Part shown: positions 1 through 8,815 of the stretch, in pieces
Layout: each line of letters begins with the position of its first letter
How positions within the stretch are numbered: position 1 is the stretch's first letter
Assembly: GCF_006442205.1 (NCBI RefSeq)
Contig: NZ_VFVR01000001.1
Coordinates: forward strand, 682,001-746,000
Length of the DNA: 64,000 nucleotides
From: Mesorhizobium sp. B2-3-12
GTDB lineage: Bacteria > Pseudomonadota > Alphaproteobacteria > Rhizobiales > Rhizobiaceae
Direction: 5' to 3'
The notes under the pieces: generated by a model
The model's database searches: none
What the model saw: the letters and a program-made list of their open reading frames with translations, nothing else
What the model was told of the DNA's origin: nothing
Translations under genes and position numbers: made by a program

Positions 1-621
1 ATGCGCATTGTCGTCGCCGAACGCAATCCGCTCGTCATATCGGCGCTGCGCGAAATGCTCGAATGCGACGGTCGTTTCGAATTGCTGGGCACGGCCCAGA
101 GTGGCAAACAGTTCCTGGACCTGGCGGCCGAGGGCGGGTTCGACGTCGCCGTCATCGGCTGGAAGCTCGCCGACATGGATGGCGCCGATGTGTTGGCCGA
201 AGTCCAGACCCGCAAGCTCAACGTCCGCATCGCGGTCTTTTCGAACGACCACGACATCGGCATCCTGAAACAGTGCGTGCGCCTCGGCGCGCAGGGCTAC
301 TGCTTCCAGTTCGACGATCCCGCCATCATCTTCGACACGATCCTGGCTGTCGCGCACGGCCGCATCTGCATTCCCTTTATCGACATCAACAAGGTCAACG
401 ACACGCCTTTGTCCCGGCTTACGGTGCGCGAGCGCGAACTGCTGGCGGTGCTGTCCGACGGCTGGACCAATTTGCAGATCGCGACCCGGACCGGCATCTC
501 GGAGAACACGGTGAAATACCACCTCAAGAATCTCTACGACAAGCTGGATGTCCGCAACCGCGCCATGGCGGTCGCGCTCTATTCGAGCGAAAAGCGCACC
601 CATAAACAGCCTTTCGGGTAG
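1..621 (+). CDS. LuxR/NarL-type transcriptional regulator with degenerate receiver domain
   Basis: A 206-residue protein with a receiver-like fold (about residues 1-120) and a C-terminal LuxR helix-turn-helix (about 137-197; LTVRERELLAVLSDG followed by ISENTVKYHLKNLYDKL). The receiver lacks the usual phosphorylation apparatus: the strand-3 position that normally holds the phospho-acceptor Asp reads VIGWKLADMDG with Gly53, and the N-terminal acidic pair is Glu7-Arg8. It therefore probably works without phosphorylation or binds a ligand (inference). It lies 137 bp upstream of the serine-cycle genes in the same direction, so it is a candidate regulator of them. The ATG is the first base of the window, so its ribosome-binding site is not visible and a longer N-terminus cannot be excluded. 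Confidence 0.85.
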   Translation: MRIVVAERNPLVISALREMLECDGRFELLGTAQSGKQFLDLAAEGGFDVAVIGWKLADMDGADVLAEVQTRKLNVRIAVFSNDHDIGILKQCVRLGAQGYCFQFDDPAIIFDTILAVAHGRICIPFIDINKVNDTPLSRLTVRERELLAVLSDGWTNLQIATRTGISENTVKYHLKNLYDKLDVRNRAMAVALYSSEKRTHKQPFG

Positions 622-647
622 GGCGACCGGGTAGGCCAATCGGGTAG
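615..647. repeat. Three CGGGTAG repeats at 13-bp spacing
   Basis: The heptamer CGGGTAG occurs at 615, 628 and 641, exactly 13 bp apart. The first copy contains the stop codon of the regulator gene. A similar inverted motif (CTTACCCG) lies at about 676. The regular spacing upstream of sgaA suggests tandem binding sites, but the protein that binds is unknown. Confidence 0.4.
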
Positions 648-758
648 TCTTGCCCCACCCGCACGCGGCAAATTCTTACCCGCCAAGGTGTTGTCGGCAT
701 TAGCCGTCGAAACGAAACTCCCCATCACCGCTTTGCTGGATCAGGAGGAGTTCGCACC

Positions 759-1949
759 ATGGCCGGTTTCACCCATCTTTTCATTCCCGGGCCGACCAAC
801 ATCCCCGAGCAGGTGCGGCAGGCGATGAACCTTCCGATGGAGGACATGCGCGCGGGCTCCTTCCCCGACCTCACCTTGCCGCTGTTCGAGGACATCAAAC
901 GCGTCTTCAAGAACGAGACCGGCCGCGTCTTCATCTACCCGTCCTCCGGCACCGGTGCCTGGGAGGCGGCGATGACCAATGTGCTCAGCCCCGGCGACCG
1001 GGTGCTGATGTCACGCTTCGGCCAGTTCTCGCATCTGTGGGTCGACATGGCCGAGCGGCTCGGCTTCGAGGTCGACGTGATCGACTGCGAATGGGGAACC
1101 GGCGTTCCACTGGACCTCTATGCGGAGCGGCTGAAGGCCGACAAGACGCATCGCATCAAGGCCGTCTTCTGCACCCAGAACGAGACCGCGACCGGCGTCA
1201 CCAGCGACGTCGCCGGCTGCCGCGCGGCGCTCGACGATGCGAACCACCCCGCTCTACTCTTCGTCGACGGCGTCTCGTCGATCGGCTCGATCGACTTCCG
1301 CCAGGAAGAATGGGGCGTCGATTGCGCCGTCAGCGGCTCGCAAAAAGGCTTCATGCTGCCGGCCGGCCTCGGCTTCCTGTCGGTCAGCAGGAAGGCGCTG
1401 ATCGCCGCCAGGACCGCGACCCACCGGCGCTGCTTCTTCTCCTTCGAGGACATGATCCGCGCCAACGACGCCGGCTATTTCCCCTACACGCCGGCGACGC
1501 AATTGCTGCGCGGCCTGCGCGCCTCGCTCGACCTGATCGCCGAGGAAGGGCTGGAGACCATCTTCGCCCGTCACCATCGCCTCGCCGAAGGCGTGCGCAA
1601 GGCGGTCGATGCCTGGGGGCTGAAACTCTGCGCCAAGGCGCCGAAATGGCATTCCGACACGGTCAGCGCTATCCTGGTGCCGGATGGCATCGACAGCGGC
1701 GACGTCGTCAAGCGCGCCTACAGCGCCTACCAGACATCGCTCGGCGGCGGCCTCAACAAAGTGTTCGGCAAGGTGTTCCGCATCGGCCATCTCGGCTGGC
1801 TGAACGAGGTGATGGTGCTGGCATCGCTGTCGGCGGTCGAAATGGCGCTGCTCGATTGCGGCGTGCGGCTGGCGCCGGGCTCCGGTGTCGGCGCCGCCAT
1901 CCAGCATTTCCGCGCCTCGGCCGCGCTGCCGGTCGCGGAAGCCGCCTGA
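759..1949 (+). CDS. sgaA: Serine--glyoxylate aminotransferase
   Basis: A 396-residue class V PLP-dependent aminotransferase. It transfers the amino group of serine to glyoxylate, giving hydroxypyruvate and glycine, a core step of the serine cycle. The N-terminus (FIPGPTNIPEQVRQAMN) and the PLP-lysine region SGSQKGFMLPAGLGF are typical of the family, and the length is normal. A strong AGGAGG at 743-748 precedes the ATG. It is followed after 12 nt by malyl-CoA lyase and then malate-CoA ligase, which supports this role over the related alanine-glyoxylate or aspartate aminotransferases. Confidence 0.9.
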   Translation: MAGFTHLFIPGPTNIPEQVRQAMNLPMEDMRAGSFPDLTLPLFEDIKRVFKNETGRVFIYPSSGTGAWEAAMTNVLSPGDRVLMSRFGQFSHLWVDMAERLGFEVDVIDCEWGTGVPLDLYAERLKADKTHRIKAVFCTQNETATGVTSDVAGCRAALDDANHPALLFVDGVSSIGSIDFRQEEWGVDCAVSGSQKGFMLPAGLGFLSVSRKALIAARTATHRRCFFSFEDMIRANDAGYFPYTPATQLLRGLRASLDLIAEEGLETIFARHHRLAEGVRKAVDAWGLKLCAKAPKWHSDTVSAILVPDGIDSGDVVKRAYSAYQTSLGGGLNKVFGKVFRIGHLGWLNEVMVLASLSAVEMALLDCGVRLAPGSGVGAAIQHFRASAALPVAEAA

Positions 1950-1961
1950 GGGGGAGAGACG

Positions 1962-2924
1962 ATGAGCCACACCATCAACCATCTCAGGAAACTGAGGCTC
2001 CAACGCAGCGAGCTGGCGGTTCCCGGCTCCAGCCCGGAGATGATCGACAAGGCGGCCAACAGCGCCGCCGACTTCGTCTTCCTCGACATCGAGGACGCGG
2101 TCGCGCCGCCCGACAAGGAACGCGCCCGCAAGAACATCATCCAGGCGCTGAACGACATCGACTGGCGCGCCAAGGGCAAGACCGTTTCGGTGCGCATCAA
2201 CGGGCTCGACACCCACTATATGTACCGCGACGTCGTCGATGTGATGGAACAGGCCGGCGACCGGCTGGACACGATCCTGGTGCCGAAGGTCGGCGTGCCG
2301 GCCGATCTCTATATGGTCGAGGCCATGGTCAACCAGATCGAGATGGCCAAGGGCTTCAAGACCCGCGTCGGCCTGGAGGCGCTGATCGAGACCGCGCTCG
2401 GCATGGCCAATGTCGAGGCCATCGCCGCGACGCCAGGCCGGCTGGAAGCCATGCATTTCGGCGTTGCCGATTATGCCGCCTCAAACAAGGCGCGTACCGT
2501 CAACATTGGCGGCCTCAACCCCGACTATCCCGGCGACCAGTGGCATTTCGCCCTGTCACGCATGACCGTCGCCTGCCGCGCCTATGGTCTGCGCGCCATT
2601 GACGGGCCGTTCGGCGATTTCTCCGATCCTGAAGGCTACAAGGCGGCCGCCCGGCGCGCCGCAGCCCTCGGTATCGAAGGCAAATGGGCGATCCATCCCT
2701 CGCAGATTGCCTTGGCCAACGACGTGTTCTCGCCGCCGGAGAAGGAAGTCACCCGCGCCCGCCGCATCCTGGAGGTGCTGAAGGAGGCGGAGGCGCAGGG
2801 CAAGGGAGCAGCAGCACTCGATGGCAAGATGATCGACGCCGCGTCGGAACGCATGGCCAGGAACGTTCTGGTGGTCAACGACGCCATCGAACGCGCCGGC
2901 CAGACATACGCCGCCGCACTTTGA
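1962..2924 (+). CDS. mcl: Malyl-CoA lyase (HpcH/HpaI/CitE family)
   Basis: A 320-residue CitE-like lyase that cleaves malyl-CoA to glyoxylate and acetyl-CoA and in some alphaproteobacteria also acts on beta-methylmalyl-CoA. The acidic metal/CoA site motif [16 protein letters not shown] is visible near residue 45, and the N-terminal [15 protein letters not shown] is typical of Mcl1-type enzymes. GGGGAGAG lies a few bases before the ATG. Its position between the serine-glyoxylate aminotransferase and malate-CoA ligase genes argues for the serine cycle rather than citrate lyase. The exact substrate range (malyl-CoA against methylmalyl-CoA) cannot be read from the sequence. Confidence 0.88.
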   Translation: MSHTINHLRKLRLQRSELAVPGSSPEMIDKAANSAADFVFLDIEDAVAPPDKERARKNIIQALNDIDWRAKGKTVSVRINGLDTHYMYRDVVDVMEQAGDRLDTILVPKVGVPADLYMVEAMVNQIEMAKGFKTRVGLEALIETALGMANVEAIAATPGRLEAMHFGVADYAASNKARTVNIGGLNPDYPGDQWHFALSRMTVACRAYGLRAIDGPFGDFSDPEGYKAAARRAAALGIEGKWAIHPSQIALANDVFSPPEKEVTRARRILEVLKEAEAQGKGAAALDGKMIDAASERMARNVLVVNDAIERAGQTYAAAL

Positions 2925-2944
2925 GGATTGGGGAGGAGAAAAGA

Positions 2945-4129
2945 ATGGACATCCACGAATATCAGGCCAAGGAACTGCTCGCCCGGCATGGCATCCACGT
3001 GCCGCGCGGAGGGCTGGCCTATAGCCCCGAACAGGCGACTTACCGGGCGCGCGAGATTGGCGGCGGCAAATGGGTGCTGAAGGCGCAGGTTCATTCCGGC
3101 GCGCGCGGCAAGGCCGGCGGCATCAAGCTTTGTTCCAATGACGAGGAGATTTCCAGCGCCGCCGAGGCCATGCTCGGGCGTAAGCTGGTGACCCACCAGA
3201 CCGGCCCGCGCGGCAAGCTGATCTCGCGCCTCTATCTCGAGGAAGCCGTCGACATCGCGCAGGAGCTTTATCTCGGCTTCGTGCTCGACCGCAAGGAAGA
3301 GCGCGTCATGATCGTGGCCTCGGCCGCCGGCGGCATGGAGATCGAGGAGATCGCCGAGAAGGCGCCCGATTCGATCATCCGCGCCACCGTCGACCCAGGC
3401 GTCGGCATGCAGCGCTTCCAGGCGCGCGAGATCGCCTTCGGGCTCGGGCTGGAGGACAGCCTGATCGGCAAGGCGACCGAGACCATCTTCAGCTGCTACC
3501 AGGTGTTCCGCGATTACGACGCCTCGATGCTGGAGATCAACCCGCTGGTGGTGACCCGCGACGGCAGCCTGGTCGCGCTCGATGCGAAAATGTCGTTCGA
3601 CGAGAACGCGCTGTTTCGGCGGCCGGAAATCTCCGAATTGCGCGACAAGAGCCAGGAAGACCCGCGCGAAACTTTCGCCAGCGACCGCGGCCTCTCCTAT
3701 GTCGGCCTCGACGGCAATATCGGCTGCATCATCAACGGCGCCGGGCTCGCCATGGCGACGATGGACATGATCAAGATCGCCGGCGGCGAACCGGCCAACT
3801 TCCTCGACATCGGCGGCGGCGCTTCGCCCGAGCGTGTGGCGAAATCCTTCCGCGCCGTGCTCGGCGACAAGAATGTCGAGACCATCCTGGTCAACATCTT
3901 CGCCGGCATCAACCGCTGCGACTGGGTTGCCGAAGGCGTCATCAAGGCGATCCGCGAGGTCGGCGTCAACGTGCCGCTGGTAGTGCGGCTCTCCGGCACC
4001 AGGGCCGAGGAAGGGCGCAGGATCCTGGCCGATTCCGGCGAGGCGGTGATCGTCGCCGACACGCTCGCCGAAGCCGCCGAAAAAGCCGTCGCCGCCTGGC
4101 GCGCGGCCACCAAGAAAAAGGCAGCCTAG
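2945..4129 (+). CDS. mtkA: Malate--CoA ligase subunit beta (SucC-like)
   Basis: A 394-residue ATP-grasp protein homologous to the succinyl-CoA synthetase beta chain. With the alpha chain it forms malyl-CoA from malate, CoA and ATP. The start [16 protein letters not shown] is the classic N-terminus of the family, with GGGGAGGAG just upstream; an open frame extends further 5' but only through mcl. The C-terminal flavodoxin-like domain has [17 protein letters not shown] and [13 protein letters not shown]. Assignment to malate rather than succinate rests on the neighbouring serine-cycle genes; true sucCD normally sits beside mdh and sucAB, which are absent here. Confidence 0.87.
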   Translation: MDIHEYQAKELLARHGIHVPRGGLAYSPEQATYRAREIGGGKWVLKAQVHSGARGKAGGIKLCSNDEEISSAAEAMLGRKLVTHQTGPRGKLISRLYLEEAVDIAQELYLGFVLDRKEERVMIVASAAGGMEIEEIAEKAPDSIIRATVDPGVGMQRFQAREIAFGLGLEDSLIGKATETIFSCYQVFRDYDASMLEINPLVVTRDGSLVALDAKMSFDENALFRRPEISELRDKSQEDPRETFASDRGLSYVGLDGNIGCIINGAGLAMATMDMIKIAGGEPANFLDIGGGASPERVAKSFRAVLGDKNVETILVNIFAGINRCDWVAEGVIKAIREVGVNVPLVVRLSGTRAEEGRRILADSGEAVIVADTLAEAAEKAVAAWRAATKKKAA

Positions 4130-4132
4130 AGC

Positions 4133-4264
4133 CGGATGGTTTCAGGTCGAATCGACCTGAAATCTGAATCCGTCTCTAAATCAAACAGATAGAGCATGAT
4201 GCATGGACAAACGGAAAACGTTTGTCCGCGAAAACCGCTCCACACTTTTCGGCATCATGCTCTA
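4133..4264. repeat. RIME-like intergenic mosaic element between mtkA and mtkB
   Basis: About 130 bp with two nested palindromes: TTTCAGGTCGA against TCGACCTGAAA at the left, and AGAGCATGATGC (from about 4191) against GCATCATGCTCT (ending 4263) at the right. This layout, and the AAAACCGCTCCACACTTTTCGG core, match what is known of rhizobial intergenic mosaic elements. It lies between two subunits of one enzyme, so it is probably transcribed and may form a structured spacer between mtkA and mtkB. Confidence 0.75.
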
Positions 4265-4278
4265 GGGAGGACACAAAA

Positions 4279-5178
<900 letters not shown>

Positions 5179-5380
5179 GTCAGGATCGGGCGAATTCAGG
5201 CAGTTCGAAGACACAGAACGGCGGTGCATGGCACGACGCGCCGCCGCTTCGTTTAAAGAGCCGGTGGCTGCATCAAGGCGTTCACGCCGGCACAGCGCGA
5301 CCGAAGGATTTGGACGAGAGGCGGGTCCCTGGCACGATCGGGAGCTGCCGCTAGAGAACAGAGATTTGCCAGGGAGAAAA

Positions 5381-5465
5381 TGGTGCGGTCGAGAAGACTC
5401 GAACTTCCACGGGTTGCCCCACAGCGACCTCAACGCTGCGCGTCTACCAATTCCGCCACGACCGC
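5381..5465 (-). tRNA. tRNA-Leu(GAG)
   Basis: Read on the minus strand, this 85-nt gene has the acceptor GCGGTCG paired with CGACCGC, discriminator A and an encoded CCA. The D-arm is GCGGAATTGGTAGACGC, the anticodon arm CAGCG-TTGAGGT-CGCTG gives anticodon GAG, a long class II variable arm (GTGGGGCAACCC) follows, and the T-arm contains GTTCGAGTC. The long variable arm and anticodon identify leucine. Confidence 0.97.
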
Positions 5466-5645
5466 ACGTGGTAGGAGCCGGAACCGACCGGCTCGCGGCG
5501 TGTAGCAAATCGTTTCCAGCGAAACAAGTGCGCAATGCGCAATAATCCCAGGCGATTGGCATAACGGTCCACAGGATTGGAATGAGCGCCCCGAACTGGA
5601 CGTTTGCGCCCGATATCGCCATATGGAGGCAACACGAGACACGTC

Positions 5646-6389
5646 ATGACAGAACGCAGCCAGATCGCCACGTCGTTCCTGCCCCTGCCCGGTTCGGCGC
5701 CGGTCGAATGGCTGGTCCAGCCCGGCCTCACCGCCTATCCCGACGCGCTTGCCTTCATGGAGGCGCGCGCCGAGGCGATCCGTAGCGGGGCCGCCGGAGA
5801 GATGGTCTGGCTGGTCGAGCATCCGCCCCTCTACACCGCCGGCACCAGCGCCCGCATCGAGGACCTGATCGAACCCGACCGCTTCCCGGTCTTTTCGGCA
5901 GGACGGGGCGGCGAATACACCTATCATGGACCCGGCCAGCGGGTTGCCTATGTCATGCTCGACCTGAAGCGCCGGCGCGAGGACGTGCGCGCCTTCGTCG
6001 CCGCGCTCGAACAATGGATCATCGGCACGCTCGCCGCCTTCAACGTGCGCGGGGAACGCCGCGAGGACCGGGTCGGCGTCTGGGTGGTGCGGCCGGACCG
6101 CCCTGCTTTGCCCGACGGTTCACCGGCCGAGGACAAGATCGCGGCGATCGGCATCCGGCTGCGGCGCTGGGTGAGCTTTCACGGCATCGCCATCAATGTC
6201 GAGCCGGACCTCGCCCATTTCGGCGGCATCGTGCCATGCGGTGTGCAGGATCACGGCGTCACCAGCCTCGTCGACCTTGGCCTGCCCCTGACCATGGCCG
6301 ATCTCGACCTGGCACTGAAATCCGCTTTCGAGGATGTGTTCGGTGCCGCCGCGGCCTTGCCCGCCGAAGCGGCCCGCAAGACCGGCTGA
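5646..6389 (+). CDS. lipB: Lipoyl(octanoyl) transferase LipB
   Basis: A 247-residue cytoplasmic octanoyltransferase that moves octanoyl groups from acyl carrier protein to lipoyl domains of 2-oxoacid dehydrogenases and the glycine cleavage system. Family motifs are [20 protein letters not shown] near residue 90 and the catalytic-cysteine region [16 protein letters not shown] near 200. The ATG at 5646 is preferred; an in-frame TTG at 5604 with a GGAGG at about 5624-5628 between the two leaves the start uncertain. It is a single gene flanked by a divergent tRNA and a convergent gene. Confidence 0.92.
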   Translation: MTERSQIATSFLPLPGSAPVEWLVQPGLTAYPDALAFMEARAEAIRSGAAGEMVWLVEHPPLYTAGTSARIEDLIEPDRFPVFSAGRGGEYTYHGPGQRVAYVMLDLKRRREDVRAFVAALEQWIIGTLAAFNVRGERREDRVGVWVVRPDRPALPDGSPAEDKIAAIGIRLRRWVSFHGIAINVEPDLAHFGGIVPCGVQDHGVTSLVDLGLPLTMADLDLALKSAFEDVFGAAAALPAEAARKTG

Positions 6390-6410
6390 CCCTCTCGGTC
6401 TGAGAACTGC

Positions 6411-6488
6411 CTAAGGTGTGTTGAGATTCAGGTCAGGCCGAGCCCACCGTTTGCAGGTCGGCATCACCTGAATATCGACACACCTTAG
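6411..6488. repeat. Palindromic repeat overlapping the 3' end of the M50 gene
   Basis: The 23-nt arms at 6411-6433 and 6466-6488 pair at 21 of 23 positions (left arm begins CTAAGGTGTG, right arm ends CACACCTTAG). A diverged member of the same family lies at 8076-8138. The right arm contains the stop codon of the leftward M50 gene. Its place between convergent genes suggests a hairpin at the end of both transcripts. Confidence 0.75.
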
Positions 6489-7735
6489 ATCAGCTGGGCG
6501 GAAGCCCACAGCACGCCGCAGCCATGGATGGCGAACGCCGCCAGCAAGGCGCCCGCGAGGGCAATACGATCGAAGGTGCCGATCGGCTCCAGTTCGTGAC
6601 GTGGCTTCACCCCGCTGCCGACGGTGAGCAGGCTGAGGACCGAAAACACCGCACCGGCCGCCAGCAGGAAACCCAGGGAAAAACCAGCCTGCCAGCCAAG
6701 CGCCAGAAAGGCCGACAGCAGGAAGAACGACGCCAGCGCGAGCACGATCGGCCCCGGGCAGATCTGGCGCAGCACCTGACCGCCGTCGAATTTCCACACC
6801 GGCACCAGATTGGCGATGTTGAACAGGGCAGCGCAGCCTGCCAGCGCCGCCAGCAGCGCGGCCGCCACCTTGTGGCCCCCGCCGCCGGCAAACACGCTGG
6901 CGGCAATGACGATCGGCACCAGGAAGGCGGAGAACCCCGCCCCCATCAACGCCACGAAGGCCACTTCGAAACGGCTGTTGTAGGGCCGGCCGCCAATGGC
7001 GATGCCGCCGAGCAGCGGGATGAAGATCATCCGCACCCTGCGATGGCCGGTCAGCCGGAACGCCGCCATGTGGCCGAGTTCATGCAGCGCCACCACCGAT
7101 GTCAGGATCGCGGCCAGCGCCAGCCCGCCGAGATGGAGGCCGAAGAACGGCCACAGGATCAACGCCGACAGCACGGCAAAGCCGACCTGGCTCAGCGGAT
7201 GCTCGAACCAGCCACCCTTGCGGTACTGCCCGGTTACCGCCCAACGCTGCAGCTTGGAGAGCTCCCTACGCATGGCGAAGTACCGGAACACCAGAAAGGC
7301 AACGCCACGGTAGCGGTCGGTCCGGCTGAGTGTCACCCGCGTGCCGCCGCCTTCGGAGACCAGTTCGGTGGTTTCGCGATAGTCTTTCCAGAACGAGGCA
7401 TCGAGCGCGGTGTCCTCGATCACCCGCATCGAGAAGCGGCTGCCCTCGACGACGTCCTCAAACCGCGCCCTGCGCTCGATCGGCTTGCCGTCGCGGCCTT
7501 CCCACGACAGCATGATGCGGGCCACGCCCTCTCCGTCCAGCGGCTGCGCCGACAGGATCTCGCCGGACCAGCCGGCATCGCTGCCAAGCGGCCACAGCAC
7601 CTGCCACAGGCGCTGCCGGTCCATTGCCACGATGCGGCTCGACCGGACCGTGCGCAAACCAAGCGGCACGGTCATCAAGAGAAAGATCAGCCCGAGATTG
7701 CTGGCCACCAGAATGGCCGTGACGATGGGCGACAC
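6485..7735 (-). CDS. SRPBCC-domain / M50-family site-2-protease-like membrane protein
   Basis: A 416-residue protein. After a first membrane segment, residues about 30-150 resemble an SRPBCC (polyketide cyclase/START-like) domain; the rest has several membrane helices with the zinc motif HELGH at residues 218-222 and the second M50 motif NLVPVWKFDGG with Asp317. No PDZ domain is seen, so it is not a standard RseP. The start is GTG at 7735. Downstream it ends inside a palindromic repeat. Upstream, on the same strand, lies a 28-residue membrane peptide gene with an SOS box; joint transcription is possible. The substrate is unknown. Confidence 0.8.
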   Translation of the reverse strand: MSPIVTAILVASNLGLIFLLMTVPLGLRTVRSSRIVAMDRQRLWQVLWPLGSDAGWSGEILSAQPLDGEGVARIMLSWEGRDGKPIERRARFEDVVEGSRFSMRVIEDTALDASFWKDYRETTELVSEGGGTRVTLSRTDRYRGVAFLVFRYFAMRRELSKLQRWAVTGQYRKGGWFEHPLSQVGFAVLSALILWPFFGLHLGGLALAAILTSVVALHELGHMAAFRLTGHRRVRMIFIPLLGGIAIGGRPYNSRFEVAFVALMGAGFSAFLVPIVIAASVFAGGGGHKVAAALLAALAGCAALFNIANLVPVWKFDGGQVLRQICPGPIVLALASFFLLSAFLALGWQAGFSLGFLLAAGAVFSVLSLLTVGSGVKPRHELEPIGTFDRIALAGALLAAFAIHGCGVLWASAQLI

Positions 7736-7845
7736 CTACATTGCTCCCTGCCTTGGAAGCGCATCCTAACTTTGCCGCGGCAAGAAAAGCTTAACGGCGG
7801 AGCGCCCTTTGCCATCGAGGAACAGCGACGGCGGGCGCCGCCAAA

Positions 7846-7932
7846 TCACATGGCTCCGATCCAGATCGCCATGGAAACAAGGAAGGCACTCATGCAAACC
7901 AGCGAGACGACATCCTGAACCAGATCGGTCAT
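7846..7932 (-). CDS. 28-residue LexA-controlled membrane peptide (SidA/TisB-like in layout)
   Basis: Minus-strand ATG at 7932, stop TGA at 7848-7846. The peptide begins MTDLVQDVVSLV and ends MAIWIGAM; residues about 5-28 form one hydrophobic helix with Asp3 and Asp7 at the N-terminus. A clear AGGAGAG ribosome-binding site lies 5-6 nt before the ATG. Twenty-two bases further upstream is a perfect GTTC-N7-GTTC box, the known alphaproteobacterial LexA site, set within a promoter. Known SOS-controlled membrane peptides of this size are Caulobacter SidA (29 residues, division inhibitor) and E. coli TisB (29 residues, toxin). Sequence homology to either is not claimed. The function is inferred from layout only. 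Confidence 0.7.
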   Translation of the reverse strand: MTDLVQDVVSLVCMSAFLVSMAIWIGAM

Positions 7933-7954
7933 AGCTCTCTCCTGTTGTTGATAT

Positions 7955-7969
7955 GTTCGCAATTTGTTC
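7955..7969. promoter_or_regulatory. LexA (SOS) operator
   Basis: The site reads GTTC GCAATTT GTTC on the plus strand, i.e. GAAC-N7-GAAC toward the small peptide gene. This exactly matches the consensus known for LexA of Rhizobiales and Caulobacter. It overlaps the expected -10 region downstream of TTGACA (minus strand 7989-7984), so bound LexA would block the promoter. Confidence 0.8.
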
Positions 7970-7989
7970 TAATTTTGTTTCAATGTCAA
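7961..7989 (-). promoter_or_regulatory. Promoter of the small SOS peptide gene
   Basis: A perfect -35 hexamer TTGACA lies at 7989-7984 on the minus strand; with a 17-bp spacer the -10 is CAAATT (7966-7961), which is weak but A/T-rich. The local sequence is much richer in A/T than its surroundings. Transcription would start close to the ribosome-binding site, giving a short leader. Confidence 0.6.
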
Positions 7990-8075
7990 CGCACCTCAAA
8001 GCCCCCGGATGCGAATTCGTGGTAGTCGGTTTCGCAGGGTTAAGAAAAGGTTGATGGAGATTTCTTGGCGCGATT

Positions 8076-8138
8076 CCAGGCGCGTCGAGATTCGGATCAG
8101 GCCGAACCGAGGCTCATCCGAATATCGGCGTGCCTTAA
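8076..8138. repeat. Diverged palindromic repeat at the 3' end of lolD
   Basis: The left arm CCAGGCGCGTCGAGATTCGG pairs imperfectly with the right arm ending CGAATATCGGCGTGCCTTAA. It shares the GAGATTC.GG(A)TCAGGCCGA core with the element at 6411-6488. As there, the outer TTA supplies the TAA stop codon of the leftward gene, here lolD. Confidence 0.6.
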
Positions 8139-8815
8139 AGCGGCACCACCTTGCCGTCGGCGAGCGTCACGCGCCGGTCCATGCGCGAGGCCAGTTCGTG
8201 ATTGTGGGTGGCGATCAGCGCGGCGAGCCCCGATTGCCGGACCAGCGCCCCCAGCGCCTCGAAGACGTAGGAAGCGGTGACCGGGTCGAGATTGCCTGTC
8301 GGCTCGTCGGCAAGCAGCACCAGCGGCGCGTTGGCGACCGCGCGCGCGATGGCGACGCGCTGCTGTTCGCCGCCGGACAGCTCGGATGGCCGGTGCGACG
8401 CTCGCTTGCCGATCTGCATGTAGTCGAGCAGCTGCGCCGCGCGTTCGGCCGCTTCCTTACGCGACAGCCCCTTGATGAGCTGCGGCATCATGATGTTTTC
8501 CAGCGCCGAAAACTCCGGCAGCAAATGATGGAACTGATAGACGAAGCCGACATCGTTGCGGCGGATCGATGTGCGCTCGTCGTCGGACAGCCGGCCGCAG
8601 GCCCGGCCGGACAGGATCACGTCGCCGGCGTCGGGACGCTCCAGCAGGCCGGCCGTGTGCAGCAGCGTCGACTTGCCGGTGCCGGACGGCGCCACCAGCG
8701 CCACCATCTCGCCACGCCGCAGCGAGAAATCGGCGCCGTTCAGGATGGTGAGCTTGCGCGGCCCCTGAACATAGTGCCGCTCGACGCTCTTCAGCTCGAT
8801 AATGACCTCGGCCAC
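8135..8815 (-). CDS. lolD: Lipoprotein-releasing ABC transporter, ATPase LolD
   Basis: A 226-residue ATPase that powers release of lipoproteins from the inner membrane. Walker A is [12 protein letters not shown], the signature [15 protein letters not shown] and Walker [13 protein letters not shown]. The start is taken as GTG at 8815 ([15 protein letters not shown]), which overlaps the lolC stop by one base (TAGTG); a longer open frame up to 8863 lies wholly within lolC. The stop codon comes from a repeat element. The order proS-lolC-lolD is conserved in related genomes (known). Confidence 0.92.
   Translation of the reverse strand: MAEVIIELKSVERHYVQGPRKLTILNGADFSLRRGEMVALVAPSGTGKSTLLHTAGLLERPDAGDVILSGRACGRLSDDERTSIRRNDVGFVYQFHHLLPEFSALENIMMPQLIKGLSRKEAAERAAQLLDYMQIGKRASHRPSELSGGEQQRVAIARAVANAPLVLLADEPTGNLDPVTASYVFEALGALVRQSGLAALIATHNHELASRMDRRVTLADGKVVPL

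Noticed and set aside
615..647. CRISPR array
   Set aside because: Repeats of only 7 bp with 6-bp gaps; no cas genes in the window.
6485..7735. RseP (sigma-E pathway protease)
   Set aside because: No PDZ domain and no bamA/dxr neighbours; the N-terminus is SRPBCC-like.
7766..7999. 77-codon open frame on the minus strand over the SOS peptide
   Set aside because: It starts upstream of the LexA box, lacks a ribosome-binding site and its product is not hydrophobic; the 28-residue frame has the better signals.
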